From Aquabacterium soli (lineage in GTDB: Bacteria > Pseudomonadota > Gammaproteobacteria > Burkholderiales > Burkholderiaceae_C), in assembly GCF_003933735.1 (NCBI RefSeq), contig NZ_RSED01000016.1, forward strand, positions 30,219 to 94,218: a stretch of 64,000 nucleotides of DNA. Reading direction: 5' to 3'. Shown here one piece after another: positions 1 to 8,585 of this stretch (the stretch's first letter is position 1; every line of letters begins with the position of its first letter). The translations under genes and the position numbers were made by a program. Under the pieces are notes generated by a model that searched no databases, had not been told where the DNA came from, and worked only from the letters and a program-made list of their open reading frames with translations.

Positions 1-362
1 GCGCGCGCACCATGAGCTCCGACCCCGAGTGGAAGTACGTCAACGTGCGGCGGCTGTTCATCTACCTCGAGCACTCCATCGAGAAGGCCACGCAGTGGGC
101 CGTGTTCGAGCCCAACAACGAGCGGCTGTGGACCAACCTGCGCCGCACGGTGGAGGATTTCCTCTACGTGCTGTGGCGCGACGGTGCCTTGATCGGCGCC
201 AAGCCTGAAGAGGCCTACTTCGTGCGCTGCGACCGCAGCACGATGACCCAGAACGACCTGGACAACGGCCGCCTGATCTGCCTGGTGGGCGTGGCCCCCA
301 GCCGGCCCGCCGAATTCGTGATCTTCCGTGTCGGCCAGTGGACGGCCGACGCCAAGTCCTGA
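1..362 (+). CDS. Contractile sheath protein, C-terminal part (5' truncated by window edge)
   Basis: The reading frame is open from base 3 through the TGA at 360-362, so only the last ~119 residues of a longer protein are visible. An internal ATG at 12 is unlikely to be the real start, because the codons before it read in frame into a conserved sheath sequence. The fragment carries the sheath C-terminal signature: SSDPEWKYVNVRRLFIYLE, then TQWAVFEPN and a closing PAEFVIFRV strand. The same block recurs at the C-terminus of the full sheath gene at 860-2905 (VRRLILMLRR, MQWAVFEPNG). In Afp/PVC-type injection systems the sheath surrounds the inner tube and contracts to drive it outward. The gene heads the visible part of the cluster; more sheath or tube genes may lie to the left. 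Confidence 0.92.
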   Translation, partial: ARTMSSDPEWKYVNVRRLFIYLEHSIEKATQWAVFEPNNERLWTNLRRTVEDFLYVLWRDGALIGAKPEEAYFVRCDRSTMTQNDLDNGRLICLVGVAPSRPAEFVIFRVGQWTADAKS

Positions 363-380
363 GCACTGGAGCGCTGAACC

Positions 381-830
381 ATGGCAACCCTACGCAACAA
401 CCCCTACGGCGCCTTCAACTTCCTGGTCTCGCTGGGCACCGGCGACGAAACCAGCGTGATCGCCGGCTTCTCCGATGTCAGCGGCCTGGGCACCGAGATC
501 AACTACTCCGAATACCGCAGCGGCAACGACCTGGTCAACACCGTGCGCAAGGTGCCCAACACCTTCAAGCAGGAGGACGTGACGCTCAAGCGCGGCCTGA
601 TCGGCTCGACCGACCTGTTCCAGTGGGTCAAGGCTGTGCGCGAGGGCGCCGATGGCCGCCGCTCTGTCACCATCACCGTGCTCGACGAGGCGCGCAACCC
701 CGTGGCGGCCTTCAAGCTCACCAACGCCCAGCCCAAGAAGTGGGTCGGCCCCACGCTGGCGGCCAAGGGCGGCGGCGAGGTGGCCATGGAAGAGCTGCAC
801 CTCACGCACGAAGGCGTGTTCTACGAGTGA
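381..830 (+). CDS. Inner tube protein (gp19/Hcp-like, Afp1/Afp5 family)
   Basis: A 149-residue protein of the phage T4 gp19-type tail-tube family. It opens with NPYGAFNFLV, continues with IAGFSDVSGLGTEINYSEYR, and ends with the typical VAMEELHLTHEGVFYE block. Tube proteins of Afp/PVC particles are about this length and stack as hexameric rings to form the lumen through which cargo passes. The start ATG lies 18 bases after the preceding sheath stop, with GGAG a short way upstream. A second, longer tube protein sits at 2917-3480, which fits the usual division between bulk tube and a baseplate-proximal tube initiator. Family assignment is from sequence; the roles of the two paralogues are inferred. 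Confidence 0.93.
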   Translation: MATLRNNPYGAFNFLVSLGTGDETSVIAGFSDVSGLGTEINYSEYRSGNDLVNTVRKVPNTFKQEDVTLKRGLIGSTDLFQWVKAVREGADGRRSVTITVLDEARNPVAAFKLTNAQPKKWVGPTLAAKGGGEVAMEELHLTHEGVFYE

Positions 831-859
831 CGCGCGTGATGCCCTGACACCGCACCGCC

Positions 860-2905
860 ATGCTCCAGTCCGCACGCATCCCCCTGGGCACCCCGGGCGC
901 CTACGCGCTGCCCGAGGTGATCGAGCCATCGCTGAACCCCCAGCGCATGGACGTGTGCGCCTTCGTGGGCGTGGCGCCGCGCGGCCCGGCCCATGTGCCC
1001 GTGGTGGACCAGCGCTGGCCGCTGCGCTGGGACATGGTCGATGAGGATTCGGGGCGGCCGCTGCGCCGCAGCGTGGCCGTGCCGGTGCGCAGCTTCGACG
1101 ACTACGTGCACGTGTTCGGCGGCTTCGAAGGGCCAGGCACCTTGCCCCACGCGGTGGCCAGCTACTTTGAGCAGGGCGGACGCCAGGCCTGGGTGGTGCG
1201 CATCGTGCACGCGCGCAGCGCCGAGTTCGGCGATGGCTGCGCCACCGGCACGCTGCACACCGCCTTCAGCCTGCCGCTGGGTTTCACCGCCCGCAACGAA
1301 GGCAGCTGGGGGCGGGGCCTGCGCCTGGCCTCGGGGTTCACGGCGACGGCGCTGAACTTCGAGGCCACGATGGCGCCGGCGTTCAAGCTGGCGCTGCCGT
1401 TCAACACCACGGTGCAGGCGGGCGCGCTACTGCGGCTGAGCGATGCGGCCGGCGTGGCCGTGCTCAGCCATGTCGATGCCATTCAGGCCGAGCGGGACGG
1501 CCTGAACCCGGCCACACGCTGGTCCGCCGCGCTGGCCGGGCCTCCCGCGTTCTCGCCGGTGCGGGTGGAGCTGATCGAGGCCTGGCTGGAGATCCACGAT
1601 GGCGCGGGCCGGCAGGAGCGTTTCGAGCACCTGGCCTTGTCGCCCGAGCACCCGCAGGCCTTGTCCACCACCTTGTGCGAACGCTCGACCCTGGTGTGGC
1701 CCCACAAGGACTGGGCCGGGCTGCGCCTGCTGCCGGCCGACGTGCGGGTCGAACTGCTGCGGGGCACTGGCGCCCCATTCAGTGGCGGAGACGATGCCTA
1801 CGACCAGATCATCCCCTCCGACTTCTTCGATCCAGCCTGGTCCCCCGCGGACGATGTGCCGGGCGAAGGGCTGACCGCGCTGGCCCCGGTCGATGCCGCG
1901 GCCGTGGCGGGCACAGGGGGCGTCACGCAACTGGTGCTGCCCGATCTGTACGTGCCCGCGCAATGGGCCGATCCACCGCCGGTGCCGGGCCAGGTGATGG
2001 GCGCCGCCGGGGCCGAGTTCGCGCCCTGTGTGGACGCGGTGAGCACACCGGCCGCCGAGGCCGTGCCGCCCAGTGCGCTCACGGGCCTGATCCTGGATCC
2101 GCGCCTGTCGGGCGATCTGGACACCATCATCCGCCTGCAAGCGGATGTGGTCGCCTTCTGCGAGGCCACGCAGGCCCGCATCGCCTTGCTGGACGTGCCA
2201 CCGGGCCTATCGCAAGGCCGCATCGAACAATGGCGCGCGCGCTTCGACTCCTCGTGGGCCGCGGCTTACCACCCCTGGCTGCTGCCTGCGCGCCGCCAGG
2301 ACCAGCCCCTGATCGGCCAGGCCTCCAGCACGGTGCGCATGCGCCCCCTGCCGCCCAGTGCCGTGGCCGCAGGCATCGTCGCGCGGCGCGAACTCGACAA
2401 GGGCATCCAGTACGGTCCGGCCAACGAGGTGGCGCGCCAGGTCATCCACGTGGCCGAAAGCCAACCCGAAGGCCGCGCCGACGTGCTGCACCCGCTGGGC
2501 ATCAACTGCTTCGTGCGCGGGCCATCGGGCATCGAGCTGGTGGCGGCGCGCACCCTGTCCAGTGAACGTGACTGGCGCCAGCTCTCGGTGCGTCGCCTGA
2601 TCCTGATGCTGCGCCGCACGCTGCTGGTGGAGATGCAGTGGGCCGTTTTCGAGCCCAACGGCCCGCGCCTGTGGAGCGATCTGCGCCACGCCATCGAGAG
2701 CCTGCTGCGCACGCTGTTCCAGGTGGGCACCTTCGCGGGCCGCACCGAGGCCGAGTCCTTCTTCGTGCGGGTGTTGACCGAGCCCTGGCGGCTGGACCGC
2801 GGCGAGCTGCTGGTCGAGATCGGGGTGGCGCCAGCCGAGCCGCTGGAGTTCATCCTCGTGCGCCTGCGCCGCGAAGGCGATGGCACCCTCAACCTGGAAA
2901 GCTGA
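860..2905 (+). CDS. Contractile tail sheath protein (full length)
   Basis: A 681-residue sheath protein. The N-terminus has the sheath pattern of a proline-rich opening followed by CAFVGVAPRGP and a central FDDYVHVFGGFEG/AVASYFEQGG block. The middle portion carries a long variable insertion. The C-terminal 200 residues hold the conserved sheath core (ARTLSSERDWRQLSVRRL, MQWAVFEPNG, PLEFILVRLR). Together with the truncated sheath at 1-362 there are at least two sheath genes, as in Afp/PVC clusters where several sheath paralogues stack along the tube. The tube gene at 381-830 lies between the two sheath genes, so the order here is sheath-tube-sheath-tube. Confidence 0.93.
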   Translation: MLQSARIPLGTPGAYALPEVIEPSLNPQRMDVCAFVGVAPRGPAHVPVVDQRWPLRWDMVDEDSGRPLRRSVAVPVRSFDDYVHVFGGFEGPGTLPHAVASYFEQGGRQAWVVRIVHARSAEFGDGCATGTLHTAFSLPLGFTARNEGSWGRGLRLASGFTATALNFEATMAPAFKLALPFNTTVQAGALLRLSDAAGVAVLSHVDAIQAERDGLNPATRWSAALAGPPAFSPVRVELIEAWLEIHDGAGRQERFEHLALSPEHPQALSTTLCERSTLVWPHKDWAGLRLLPADVRVELLRGTGAPFSGGDDAYDQIIPSDFFDPAWSPADDVPGEGLTALAPVDAAAVAGTGGVTQLVLPDLYVPAQWADPPPVPGQVMGAAGAEFAPCVDAVSTPAAEAVPPSALTGLILDPRLSGDLDTIIRLQADVVAFCEATQARIALLDVPPGLSQGRIEQWRARFDSSWAAAYHPWLLPARRQDQPLIGQASSTVRMRPLPPSAVAAGIVARRELDKGIQYGPANEVARQVIHVAESQPEGRADVLHPLGINCFVRGPSGIELVAARTLSSERDWRQLSVRRLILMLRRTLLVEMQWAVFEPNGPRLWSDLRHAIESLLRTLFQVGTFAGRTEAESFFVRVLTEPWRLDRGELLVEIGVAPAEPLEFILVRLRREGDGTLNLES

Positions 2906-2916
2906 AAAAGCACGCC

Positions 2917-3480
2917 ATGGCCGACAACGCTTTGCTCACCGCCTTCCGCTTCGAGGTGCGCCTGCTGCAATCGCCGCAGGTGCAGGCCGGCCGCCAGGTG
3001 CTGCCCGGCGGCAAGGGCCAGGACCAGGAGGGCTACAGGCCCCCTGCCGGCGGCAAGCTGCTGGCCGAAGGCGCCTTCCAGGATTGCTCGGGCCTGGAGA
3101 TCGAGATGGATGTCCAGGAATACCTGGAGGGCGGGCGCAACAATGGTGTCGTGCGCCGCGTGGGCCGGGCCAAGTTCCAGCCCCTGGTGCTCAAGCGCGG
3201 CATGTTCCATGCGCGCGAGCCCGGCGCCACGGTCGATCCGGCCCTGTGGCACTGGATGCAGCGCATCATCAATGGCGAGCGGCCCGTGCCGCGCTACGAC
3301 GGCGTCATCCAGGTCATGAGCCCGGAGGGCACGGTGCGCGCGACATGGATGTTCGACCGCGGCCTGCCGGCCAAGATCAAGGGCCCCGAGCTCAACGCCC
3401 GCAGCGGCGAAGTCGCCATCGAAGAGCTGACCATCGCGCACGAAGGGCTGCGCCTGCTGCCGATGGAGGCGCCGCGATGA
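2917..3480 (+). CDS. Second inner tube protein (gp19-like, longer paralogue)
   Basis: A 187-residue tube-family protein. The start ATG at 2917 is chosen because the family begins here (ADNALLTAFRFEVRL) and the ATG lies 11 bases after the sheath stop. It keeps the family landmarks: FQDCSGLEIEMDVQEYLEGG, PLVLKRGMF, and the closing EVAIEELTIAHEGLRLLPME, which parallels the end of the 149-residue tube protein. It has an insertion of about 25 residues after the first strand (PGGKGQDQEGYRPPAGGK). Its stop overlaps the start of the next gene (ATGA at 3477-3480). In Afp-type clusters a distinct tube paralogue contacts the baseplate hub; that role is likely here by gene order. Confidence 0.9.
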   Translation: MADNALLTAFRFEVRLLQSPQVQAGRQVLPGGKGQDQEGYRPPAGGKLLAEGAFQDCSGLEIEMDVQEYLEGGRNNGVVRRVGRAKFQPLVLKRGMFHAREPGATVDPALWHWMQRIINGERPVPRYDGVIQVMSPEGTVRATWMFDRGLPAKIKGPELNARSGEVAIEELTIAHEGLRLLPMEAPR

Positions 3481-4727
3481 CCGCGCTCGCCAAGGCCCGG
3501 CTGGCCGAGATCACGGCCACCGACAACCCGACCGAGGTCGAGAAGACCTCGGTGAACGTGCAGTTCAACCCCACCTCCCTGCGCGTGCAGATCGCCAACA
3601 AGACAGCGGGCGGCCAGCAGGCCGGCGCCCAGGCGCGCCAGCGGCCCGGCACGGGCGAGATGCAGGTCAGCTTCGACCTGGTGTTCGACACGGCCGACGA
3701 GGCCGACGCGGGCGGCAAGGGCGTCGACGTGCTCAAGCGGACGGCCGACGTGGAGCGCTTCGTGCGGCCCAAGAGCAGCAAGCCCGGCGAGGAAGCCCCG
3801 CCGCGCGTGCTGTTCGAATGGGGGAGCTTCCTGGTGCAGGGCACGATGGAAAGCGCCAACCTGGACCTGGACCTGTTCGATGCCGGTGGCACGCCGCTGC
3901 GCGCCAAGGTGGCCGTGACCATCAAGGGCCAGGATCCGCGCTGGGCCTACCAACCCCAGCCGGCGCCCTCGGGGGCCAATGCGCCCAGCAACCCCGGCGC
4001 GCCAGGCACCCAGGGCAGCGCCAAGGCCCCCGACCGTGTGGTGCAGGCCATGCCGGGCGAAAGCCTGCAGCAGCTGGCCGCACGCCACGGTCTGGACCCC
4101 TCGGCCTGGCGCGCCTTGGCCGATGGCCTGGGCAATCCGCTCAAGCTGGGCCTGGGCCAGGAGGTGGCCCTGCCGCCGGGGCTGGGGCAGGGCGCGGCCA
4201 CGGGGCGCCAGGCGCAAGGGCAGGATCCGGCCCGCAGCAATGCGCAGTTGCCGCTGGTGGGGGCAGGCAGTGTGCCGGCCTCGGCCGGGCCGTCGGCCCG
4301 TGCGTTGAATGGTGTGGCCGATGTGGGCCCGGGCATGGGCCGCACCGCGCCGGGTGATGCACTGCGGCGCGGCCAGGCCGTCGCCAGCCAGGGCGGCCTG
4401 GGCCCGGCCATCGGCCAGGTCAAGGCACAGGTCCACCAGCAGGGTGCCCGGCTGAGCCTGGGCGCCTTCGGGCTGGGGAGCCAGGGCACGGCCGACACCG
4501 ACGACCGCCCCTGGGGCATGGGTGTGCCGCTGCGCCCGCGTTTTGGCGGCGCGGCAGAGGCCGGCCCTCACGAGCCTGTGGCCACGCGCATGGCCCTGGG
4601 CAGCGCGGTGCCGCGCGATGCCTCCACGGCGGTGGCCGGCCGCACCACCCCCCGTGCCAATCGCGACAGCACGCCCGTGTCCCGTGGTTGCGGCTGCAAG
4701 GGCCGCCGATCCCGCAACGGCCGCTGA
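3477..4727 (+). CDS. Tube-to-baseplate adaptor, Afp7-like (CIS tube protein with LysM-like domain)
   Basis: A 416-residue protein translationally coupled to the tube gene by an ATGA overlap. Residues ~1-165 resemble the contractile-injection-system tube adaptor domain (VQFNPTSLRVQIANK, MQVSFDLVFDT, RVLFEWGSFLVQGTMES, KVAVTIKGQDPRW). Residues ~183-235 look like a degenerate LysM domain (VVQAMPGESLQQLAARHGLD, then LGLGQEVALPP). In Afp, Afp7 bridges the tube and the spike hub. The C-terminal ~180 residues are low-complexity, rich in Gly, Ala, Gln and Pro, and end in a short basic Cys-Gly-Cys tail (RGCGCKGRRSRNGR). The extension is longer than needed for the adaptor role and has no recognised function. 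Confidence 0.82.
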   Translation: MTALAKARLAEITATDNPTEVEKTSVNVQFNPTSLRVQIANKTAGGQQAGAQARQRPGTGEMQVSFDLVFDTADEADAGGKGVDVLKRTADVERFVRPKSSKPGEEAPPRVLFEWGSFLVQGTMESANLDLDLFDAGGTPLRAKVAVTIKGQDPRWAYQPQPAPSGANAPSNPGAPGTQGSAKAPDRVVQAMPGESLQQLAARHGLDPSAWRALADGLGNPLKLGLGQEVALPPGLGQGAATGRQAQGQDPARSNAQLPLVGAGSVPASAGPSARALNGVADVGPGMGRTAPGDALRRGQAVASQGGLGPAIGQVKAQVHQQGARLSLGAFGLGSQGTADTDDRPWGMGVPLRPRFGGAAEAGPHEPVATRMALGSAVPRDASTAVAGRTTPRANRDSTPVSRGCGCKGRRSRNGR

Positions 4728-4755
4728 GCCGCATCCCCACCCCTGGAGCCTTCCC

Positions 4756-4935
4756 ATGCCCGTGCACATCGAAGAGATCGACGCCAACGTCAACGTCCAA
4801 TCCCGCGGCCAGGCCGAAGAGCCTTCGTCCGGTGCCGAGGCGCCGTCGACGAATGAGCAGGAGCGCTGGATGGCGCTGGCCCGCCTGGTCCGCGAACGGG
4901 CAGAGCGCACCTCGGCCTGGGGCTTCGACGACTGA
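4756..4935 (+). CDS. Small eCIS protein, DUF5908-like
   Basis: A 59-residue protein between the Afp7-like adaptor and the hub gene, a position where eCIS clusters normally carry a tiny gene. The N-terminus MPVHIEEIDANVNVQ fits the DUF5908 pattern of a short alternating strand beginning MPIEIxEL. The C-terminal half is a charged helix (QERWMALARLVRERAER). The ATG at 4756 is preceded by CTGGAG. No enzymatic motif is present; DUF5908 proteins have no established function, and a minor structural or assembly role is the usual inference. Family assignment rests on size, N-terminal pattern and location. Confidence 0.72.
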   Translation: MPVHIEEIDANVNVQSRGQAEEPSSGAEAPSTNEQERWMALARLVRERAERTSAWGFDD

Positions 4936-4973
4936 CCCCACGCACTGCGCCCATTCACCCACCCATCCCGACC

Positions 4974-6068
4974 ATGCCCGCCACCCAGCCTTCGCTGCAA
5001 TCGTCCACCCGCCCGGGCTTCACCGTGGGCGGCCAGCTGCAGAGCGCGATGGAGCGCGACGTGACCCATGTCTGCATCGACGAAGACATCGACGGCCTGT
5101 GCCGCCTGGAGGCCCGCTTCATGGCCATGGGCCCGGCGGAAGCCGGCGAGAGCGAGCGCATCAACTGGCTGGACGGCCGGGTGCTGGATTTCGGCAAGGC
5201 CCTGCGCGTGGGCATGGGCCCGAGCACGGCGCGTGTGGACCTGTTCGACGGCAAGGTCAGCGCGCTGGAGCTGACCATGGAGGCAGGCCGTGCTCCCGAG
5301 GTGTGCTGCCTGGCCGAGGACGGCCTGATGGACCTGCGCATGACGCGCCGCTTCAAGACCTACGAGCAGGTCAGTGATGCCGACCTGGTGCAGCAGATCG
5401 CGGCGCAGCACGGCCTGGGCGCGCAGGCCGATGTGAGCGGCCCCACCCTGGCGATGGTGCAGCAGTGGAACCAGAGCGATCTGGCCTTCCTGCGTGAGCG
5501 GGCGCGCCGCCTGGGTGCCGATGTCTGGGTGGCGCAGGGCACGCTGCACCTGGCCACACGCGACCGCCGCCAGGGCCCGCGCCTGACCCTGATCCAGGGC
5601 AACACGCTGGTGCAGGTGCGCCTGTCGGCCGACGTGGCGCACCAGCGCAGCGAGGTCAAGGTGGGCGGCTACGACGACGACCGCCTGGAGTCCATCGACG
5701 AGGACGCCACCGACGCCATCGTGGCCGCCGAAGCCCAGGGCCACACCCACGGCGTGGACGTGCTGCAGCGGGCCTTCGGCGCGCGCCCCAGCCACCGTGT
5801 GCGCGACGTACCGCTCAAGGGCGAAGAGGCGCGCGCCCTGGCCAAGGCAGCCTTGCTCACGCGGGCCCGCCGCTTCGTGCGCGCGGTGGGCATCGCCGAT
5901 GGCAACACCGATCTGCGCGTGGGCACGGTGCTCAAGATGGAGCGCGTCACGCCGCTGTTCGAGGGCGATGGCTACTACGTGACACGCGTGCGCCACCAGT
6001 TCGACCTGAGCAACGGCTACCGCACCCACTTCGAGGCCGAGCGTGCCTGGATCGGGCAGGAGGGCTGA
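4974..6068 (+). CDS. Baseplate hub protein, phage late control gene D family (gp27-like)
   Basis: A 364-residue protein resembling the phage P2 gpD / T4 gp27 / VgrG N-terminal hub family. Recognisable blocks are the N-terminal strand region with DEDIDGLCRLEARF, a central block FKTYEQVSDADLVQQIAAQHGL followed by MVQQWNQSDLAFLRERARRLG, and a C-terminal GYYVTRVRHQFDLSNGYRTHFEAER-type ending. The hub forms a trimer that adapts the hexameric tube to the trimeric spike. The next gene (spike) starts five bases downstream. In Afp8, hub and spike are fused into one VgrG-like protein; here they are separate genes, as in many eCIS loci. Confidence 0.88.
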   Translation: MPATQPSLQSSTRPGFTVGGQLQSAMERDVTHVCIDEDIDGLCRLEARFMAMGPAEAGESERINWLDGRVLDFGKALRVGMGPSTARVDLFDGKVSALELTMEAGRAPEVCCLAEDGLMDLRMTRRFKTYEQVSDADLVQQIAAQHGLGAQADVSGPTLAMVQQWNQSDLAFLRERARRLGADVWVAQGTLHLATRDRRQGPRLTLIQGNTLVQVRLSADVAHQRSEVKVGGYDDDRLESIDEDATDAIVAAEAQGHTHGVDVLQRAFGARPSHRVRDVPLKGEEARALAKAALLTRARRFVRAVGIADGNTDLRVGTVLKMERVTPLFEGDGYYVTRVRHQFDLSNGYRTHFEAERAWIGQEG

Positions 6069-6072
6069 TGCC

Positions 6073-6747
6073 ATGAGCGCTCACGATCTCCGCATGCCCG
6101 CCGACGGCGATGGCGCCCGCTGGTTCGGGCTGTACCCGGCCATCGTCACCGACCTGGTCGACCCGGACCGCAAGGGCCGCATCCAGGTGCGCTTCCCCAG
6201 CTTTGGCGAAGCAGGGCAGGGTGTGCGCGCCTGGGCCACGCTGATCACGCCCTACGCCGACGATGACCAGGGCCTGGAGATCCTGCCCGAGGTGGATTCG
6301 CAGGTGGTGGTGGGCTTCGAGGCGGGCGATCCGTCGCGGCCCTACATCGTGGGCAGCTGCTGGAACGGCCGCGCCGCCTTGCCCGAAGCGGCGCAGAGCG
6401 CCAACAACCTGCGCACGCTCAAGACCCGTTCGGGCAGCGTGCTGCAGTTCGATGACACGATCGGTGCGGCCAAGGTGACGGTGTCGATGGACAGCGGCCA
6501 CAAGATCGTGCTGGACGACGCGATGCAGGAACTCACCGTCCAGCACAGCAACGGCTGCAAGATCGTGATCAACGTGGCCGGGCAGGTCAGCATCACCGCC
6601 AATGCCACGGTGGAGGTGAACGCCTCGGCCGTGAACCTGCATGCGCCCATGGTCACCTGCGACGGCGTGCTGCAGTGCCAGACGCTGATCGCCAGCACGG
6701 GCGTGGTCTCGCCCAGCTACACGCCCGGGGCGGGCAACGTATGGTGA
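6073..6747 (+). CDS. Spike protein, baseplate assembly protein V / gp5-like
   Basis: A 224-residue protein. Residues ~15-110 form the gpV/gp5 OB-fold (GLYPAIVTDLVDPDRKGRIQ, RFPSF, WATLITPYAD, LPEVDSQVVVGFEAGDPSRP, YIVGSCWNG). Residues ~125-205 have repeating short beta strands (SGSVLQFDDT, GHKIVLDDAMQELTVQ, GCKIVINVAGQVSITANATV) typical of the trimeric beta-helix needle. Tyr-Ile-Val-Gly followed by Trp-Asn-Gly is a strong family mark. The ATG at 6073 is four bases after the hub stop; the larger in-frame opening from 6043 would overlap the hub gene and is not preferred. The stop at 6747 overlaps the next start by seven bases. No PAAR tip gene was recognised nearby. Confidence 0.9.
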   Translation: MSAHDLRMPADGDGARWFGLYPAIVTDLVDPDRKGRIQVRFPSFGEAGQGVRAWATLITPYADDDQGLEILPEVDSQVVVGFEAGDPSRPYIVGSCWNGRAALPEAAQSANNLRTLKTRSGSVLQFDDTIGAAKVTVSMDSGHKIVLDDAMQELTVQHSNGCKIVINVAGQVSITANATVEVNASAVNLHAPMVTCDGVLQCQTLIASTGVVSPSYTPGAGNVW

Positions 6748-8585
6748 ACGCCGTGGCCCCTCAAGCCCAGTCGCCCGTCGTGGCCGGTGACTCGGGACCA
6801 TGGCGCCTGGTCGGGCCCTGGTACCGCTGGGCGCGCCCAGGCCTGCCCGAGGATGGCCGCCTGTCGGCCCCCGCGATCCAGAAGTTCGCGGGCAACGACT
6901 TCATCACCGACTTTTTGGCGCGGCCTCAGCACTCGCTGAGGTACGACCCGGTGGTCGATGTGGTGCAGACGCAGGACCTGGTCAAGGTGCCGGGTGCCAC
7001 CCTGCGCAGCCTGCTGCTGGCGCTCAACGCACAAGGCCAGGTCGCCAAGCCGGGCGATGTGGCCGCGGGCCTGTACCGGCCGCGCGTGGCCCCGGGCAGC
7101 CTGCGCAAGCTCTACCAGCCTGCGCATGACCGCCACTACCTGGTCACCTGCAGCCTGCATTGCGATGCGCCAGGCTTTCCTCGTGTCAAGCGCGACCAGG
7201 TCTGCCAGGCTGGCTTCGTGGTGCGGCGCCGCCGCAGCGTGGTGCCGGCGGGCATCACCGCCAGCGACATCGAAGCGCAGACCGCGCCCGTGCGCAAGCT
7301 CGAGGCCGACCTGATGGACCTGCGCACGCTGGACGCCGCCGTGAGCGACCCGCAATCGAGCGCCGAACTCAAGCTCAACACGCAGGCGCGCCAGAACGCG
7401 CTGGCCGCCCAGGCCGGCCAGCCCAGTTGGTCTGCGTTGGTGCAGCACACGCTGAACACGCTGGCCGCCCAGCGCCAGGCCCTGCAGCAGTGGTACGAGC
7501 AGCACCAGATCACCGTGGCGGTGGATGGCTGGTTCCCCGTGCTGGTCAATGGCAAGCCCAGCACCACCTTCGGACAGTGGAAGGCGCTGAGTGCCGCCGA
7601 GCAGCAGCACGACATCACCAGCGGCGAGCACACCTACCCGCTGTACCCGCTGGTGCCCGATCCGCGCGAGACCTCGCACGATGCGGCCGGCCGCACGATG
7701 TACCACGGGCTGGTGCCCACCGGCGGCCTGCAGCACGACACGCAGGCCCGCGCCCGCTTCGATGACCAGGCCACCTACGAGATCCGCTGCTTCGTGCGCC
7801 AGCACCACGCCTGCCCCGGCCGCGCCGGCAAGGCACCCGATTGCCACGGCCCGCTGGTGTGGAGCCGGCCCACCGAGCCCTTCCGCGTGGCCGCGCCTTT
7901 CGACGTGCTGGGCTCGGCCAACCGCCCCATCACCATCAAGATGCCCGACCTGCGCGAGCTGGCGGCGCAGGCCGCGCTGCGGCCCAAGGGCCGGCTCTCG
8001 CCCGTGCGCTTCGTGCAGCCGCAGCACCTGTCGCCCAAGATCGACGATGGCAAGCCGATCGAGAACGAGGTCGGCGGCGAGGCCATCTGCAGCTTCTCGA
8101 TCCCGCTGATCACGATCATCGCGCTGTTCGTGCTGAACCTGTTCCTGCCCATCGTGGTGTTCGTGTTCAACCTGTGGTTCCTGCTGGTGTTCCGCTTCTG
8201 CATCCCGCCTTCGGTGCAGGCCGCGGCCGGATTGGATGCCGCATTGGCGGTGACGCCGCCGGGCATCGACCTGGACGCGGAGTTCAGCGTGAAGGTCAAT
8301 GGCCTGGACGTGCTGGTCAAGCCCGATGAGCTCAAGAATGCACTGACCAAGGACAACGGCGCGATGGAGCTGCGCGTGCAGAAGGACACCGGCATGGACG
8401 AGGTGCCCGTGCTGGACGCCCTGGGCAACAACGCGCTGGGCGCCATCGACCAGTCGCTGCAGGATGCGGCGGCGCGCCAGCCCGATGCACAGGGCCATCT
8501 GCCCGAGGTGCCACCCGTGGGCGAGCCGCTGGTCTATGAAGAGCCGGTCACGCCGGTGTGGACGCTGCGGGGGGCCACCGCATGA
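6741..8585 (+). CDS. Uncharacterised eCIS-cluster protein with long hydrophobic segment
   Basis: A 614-residue protein of no recognised enzymatic family, coupled to the spike gene by a seven-base overlap and to gp25 by an ATGA overlap, so it is an integral part of the operon. The N-terminal half starts with PWRLVGPWYRWARPG and includes KFAGNDFITDFLARP. A helical, Gln/Ala-rich part occupies roughly residues 170-250. Residues ~453-486 form one unusually long hydrophobic run (SIPLITIIALFVLNLFLPIV, then VFVFNLWFLLVF) that is enough for a membrane hairpin or a buried oligomer core; it is followed by FCIPPS. No signal peptide is present. The hydrophobic run may anchor or dock the baseplate at a membrane, which would be unusual for a freely released particle. 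Function unknown. Confidence 0.8.
   Translation: MVNAVAPQAQSPVVAGDSGPWRLVGPWYRWARPGLPEDGRLSAPAIQKFAGNDFITDFLARPQHSLRYDPVVDVVQTQDLVKVPGATLRSLLLALNAQGQVAKPGDVAAGLYRPRVAPGSLRKLYQPAHDRHYLVTCSLHCDAPGFPRVKRDQVCQAGFVVRRRRSVVPAGITASDIEAQTAPVRKLEADLMDLRTLDAAVSDPQSSAELKLNTQARQNALAAQAGQPSWSALVQHTLNTLAAQRQALQQWYEQHQITVAVDGWFPVLVNGKPSTTFGQWKALSAAEQQHDITSGEHTYPLYPLVPDPRETSHDAAGRTMYHGLVPTGGLQHDTQARARFDDQATYEIRCFVRQHHACPGRAGKAPDCHGPLVWSRPTEPFRVAAPFDVLGSANRPITIKMPDLRELAAQAALRPKGRLSPVRFVQPQHLSPKIDDGKPIENEVGGEAICSFSIPLITIIALFVLNLFLPIVVFVFNLWFLLVFRFCIPPSVQAAAGLDAALAVTPPGIDLDAEFSVKVNGLDVLVKPDELKNALTKDNGAMELRVQKDTGMDEVPVLDALGNNALGAIDQSLQDAAARQPDAQGHLPEVPPVGEPLVYEEPVTPVWTLRGATA

Noticed and set aside
3294..6074. 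926-residue ORF on the minus strand across the eCIS hub genes
   Set aside because: Long antisense frames are normal in GC-rich coding DNA; it has no domain and opposes clear hub, adaptor and DUF5908 genes.
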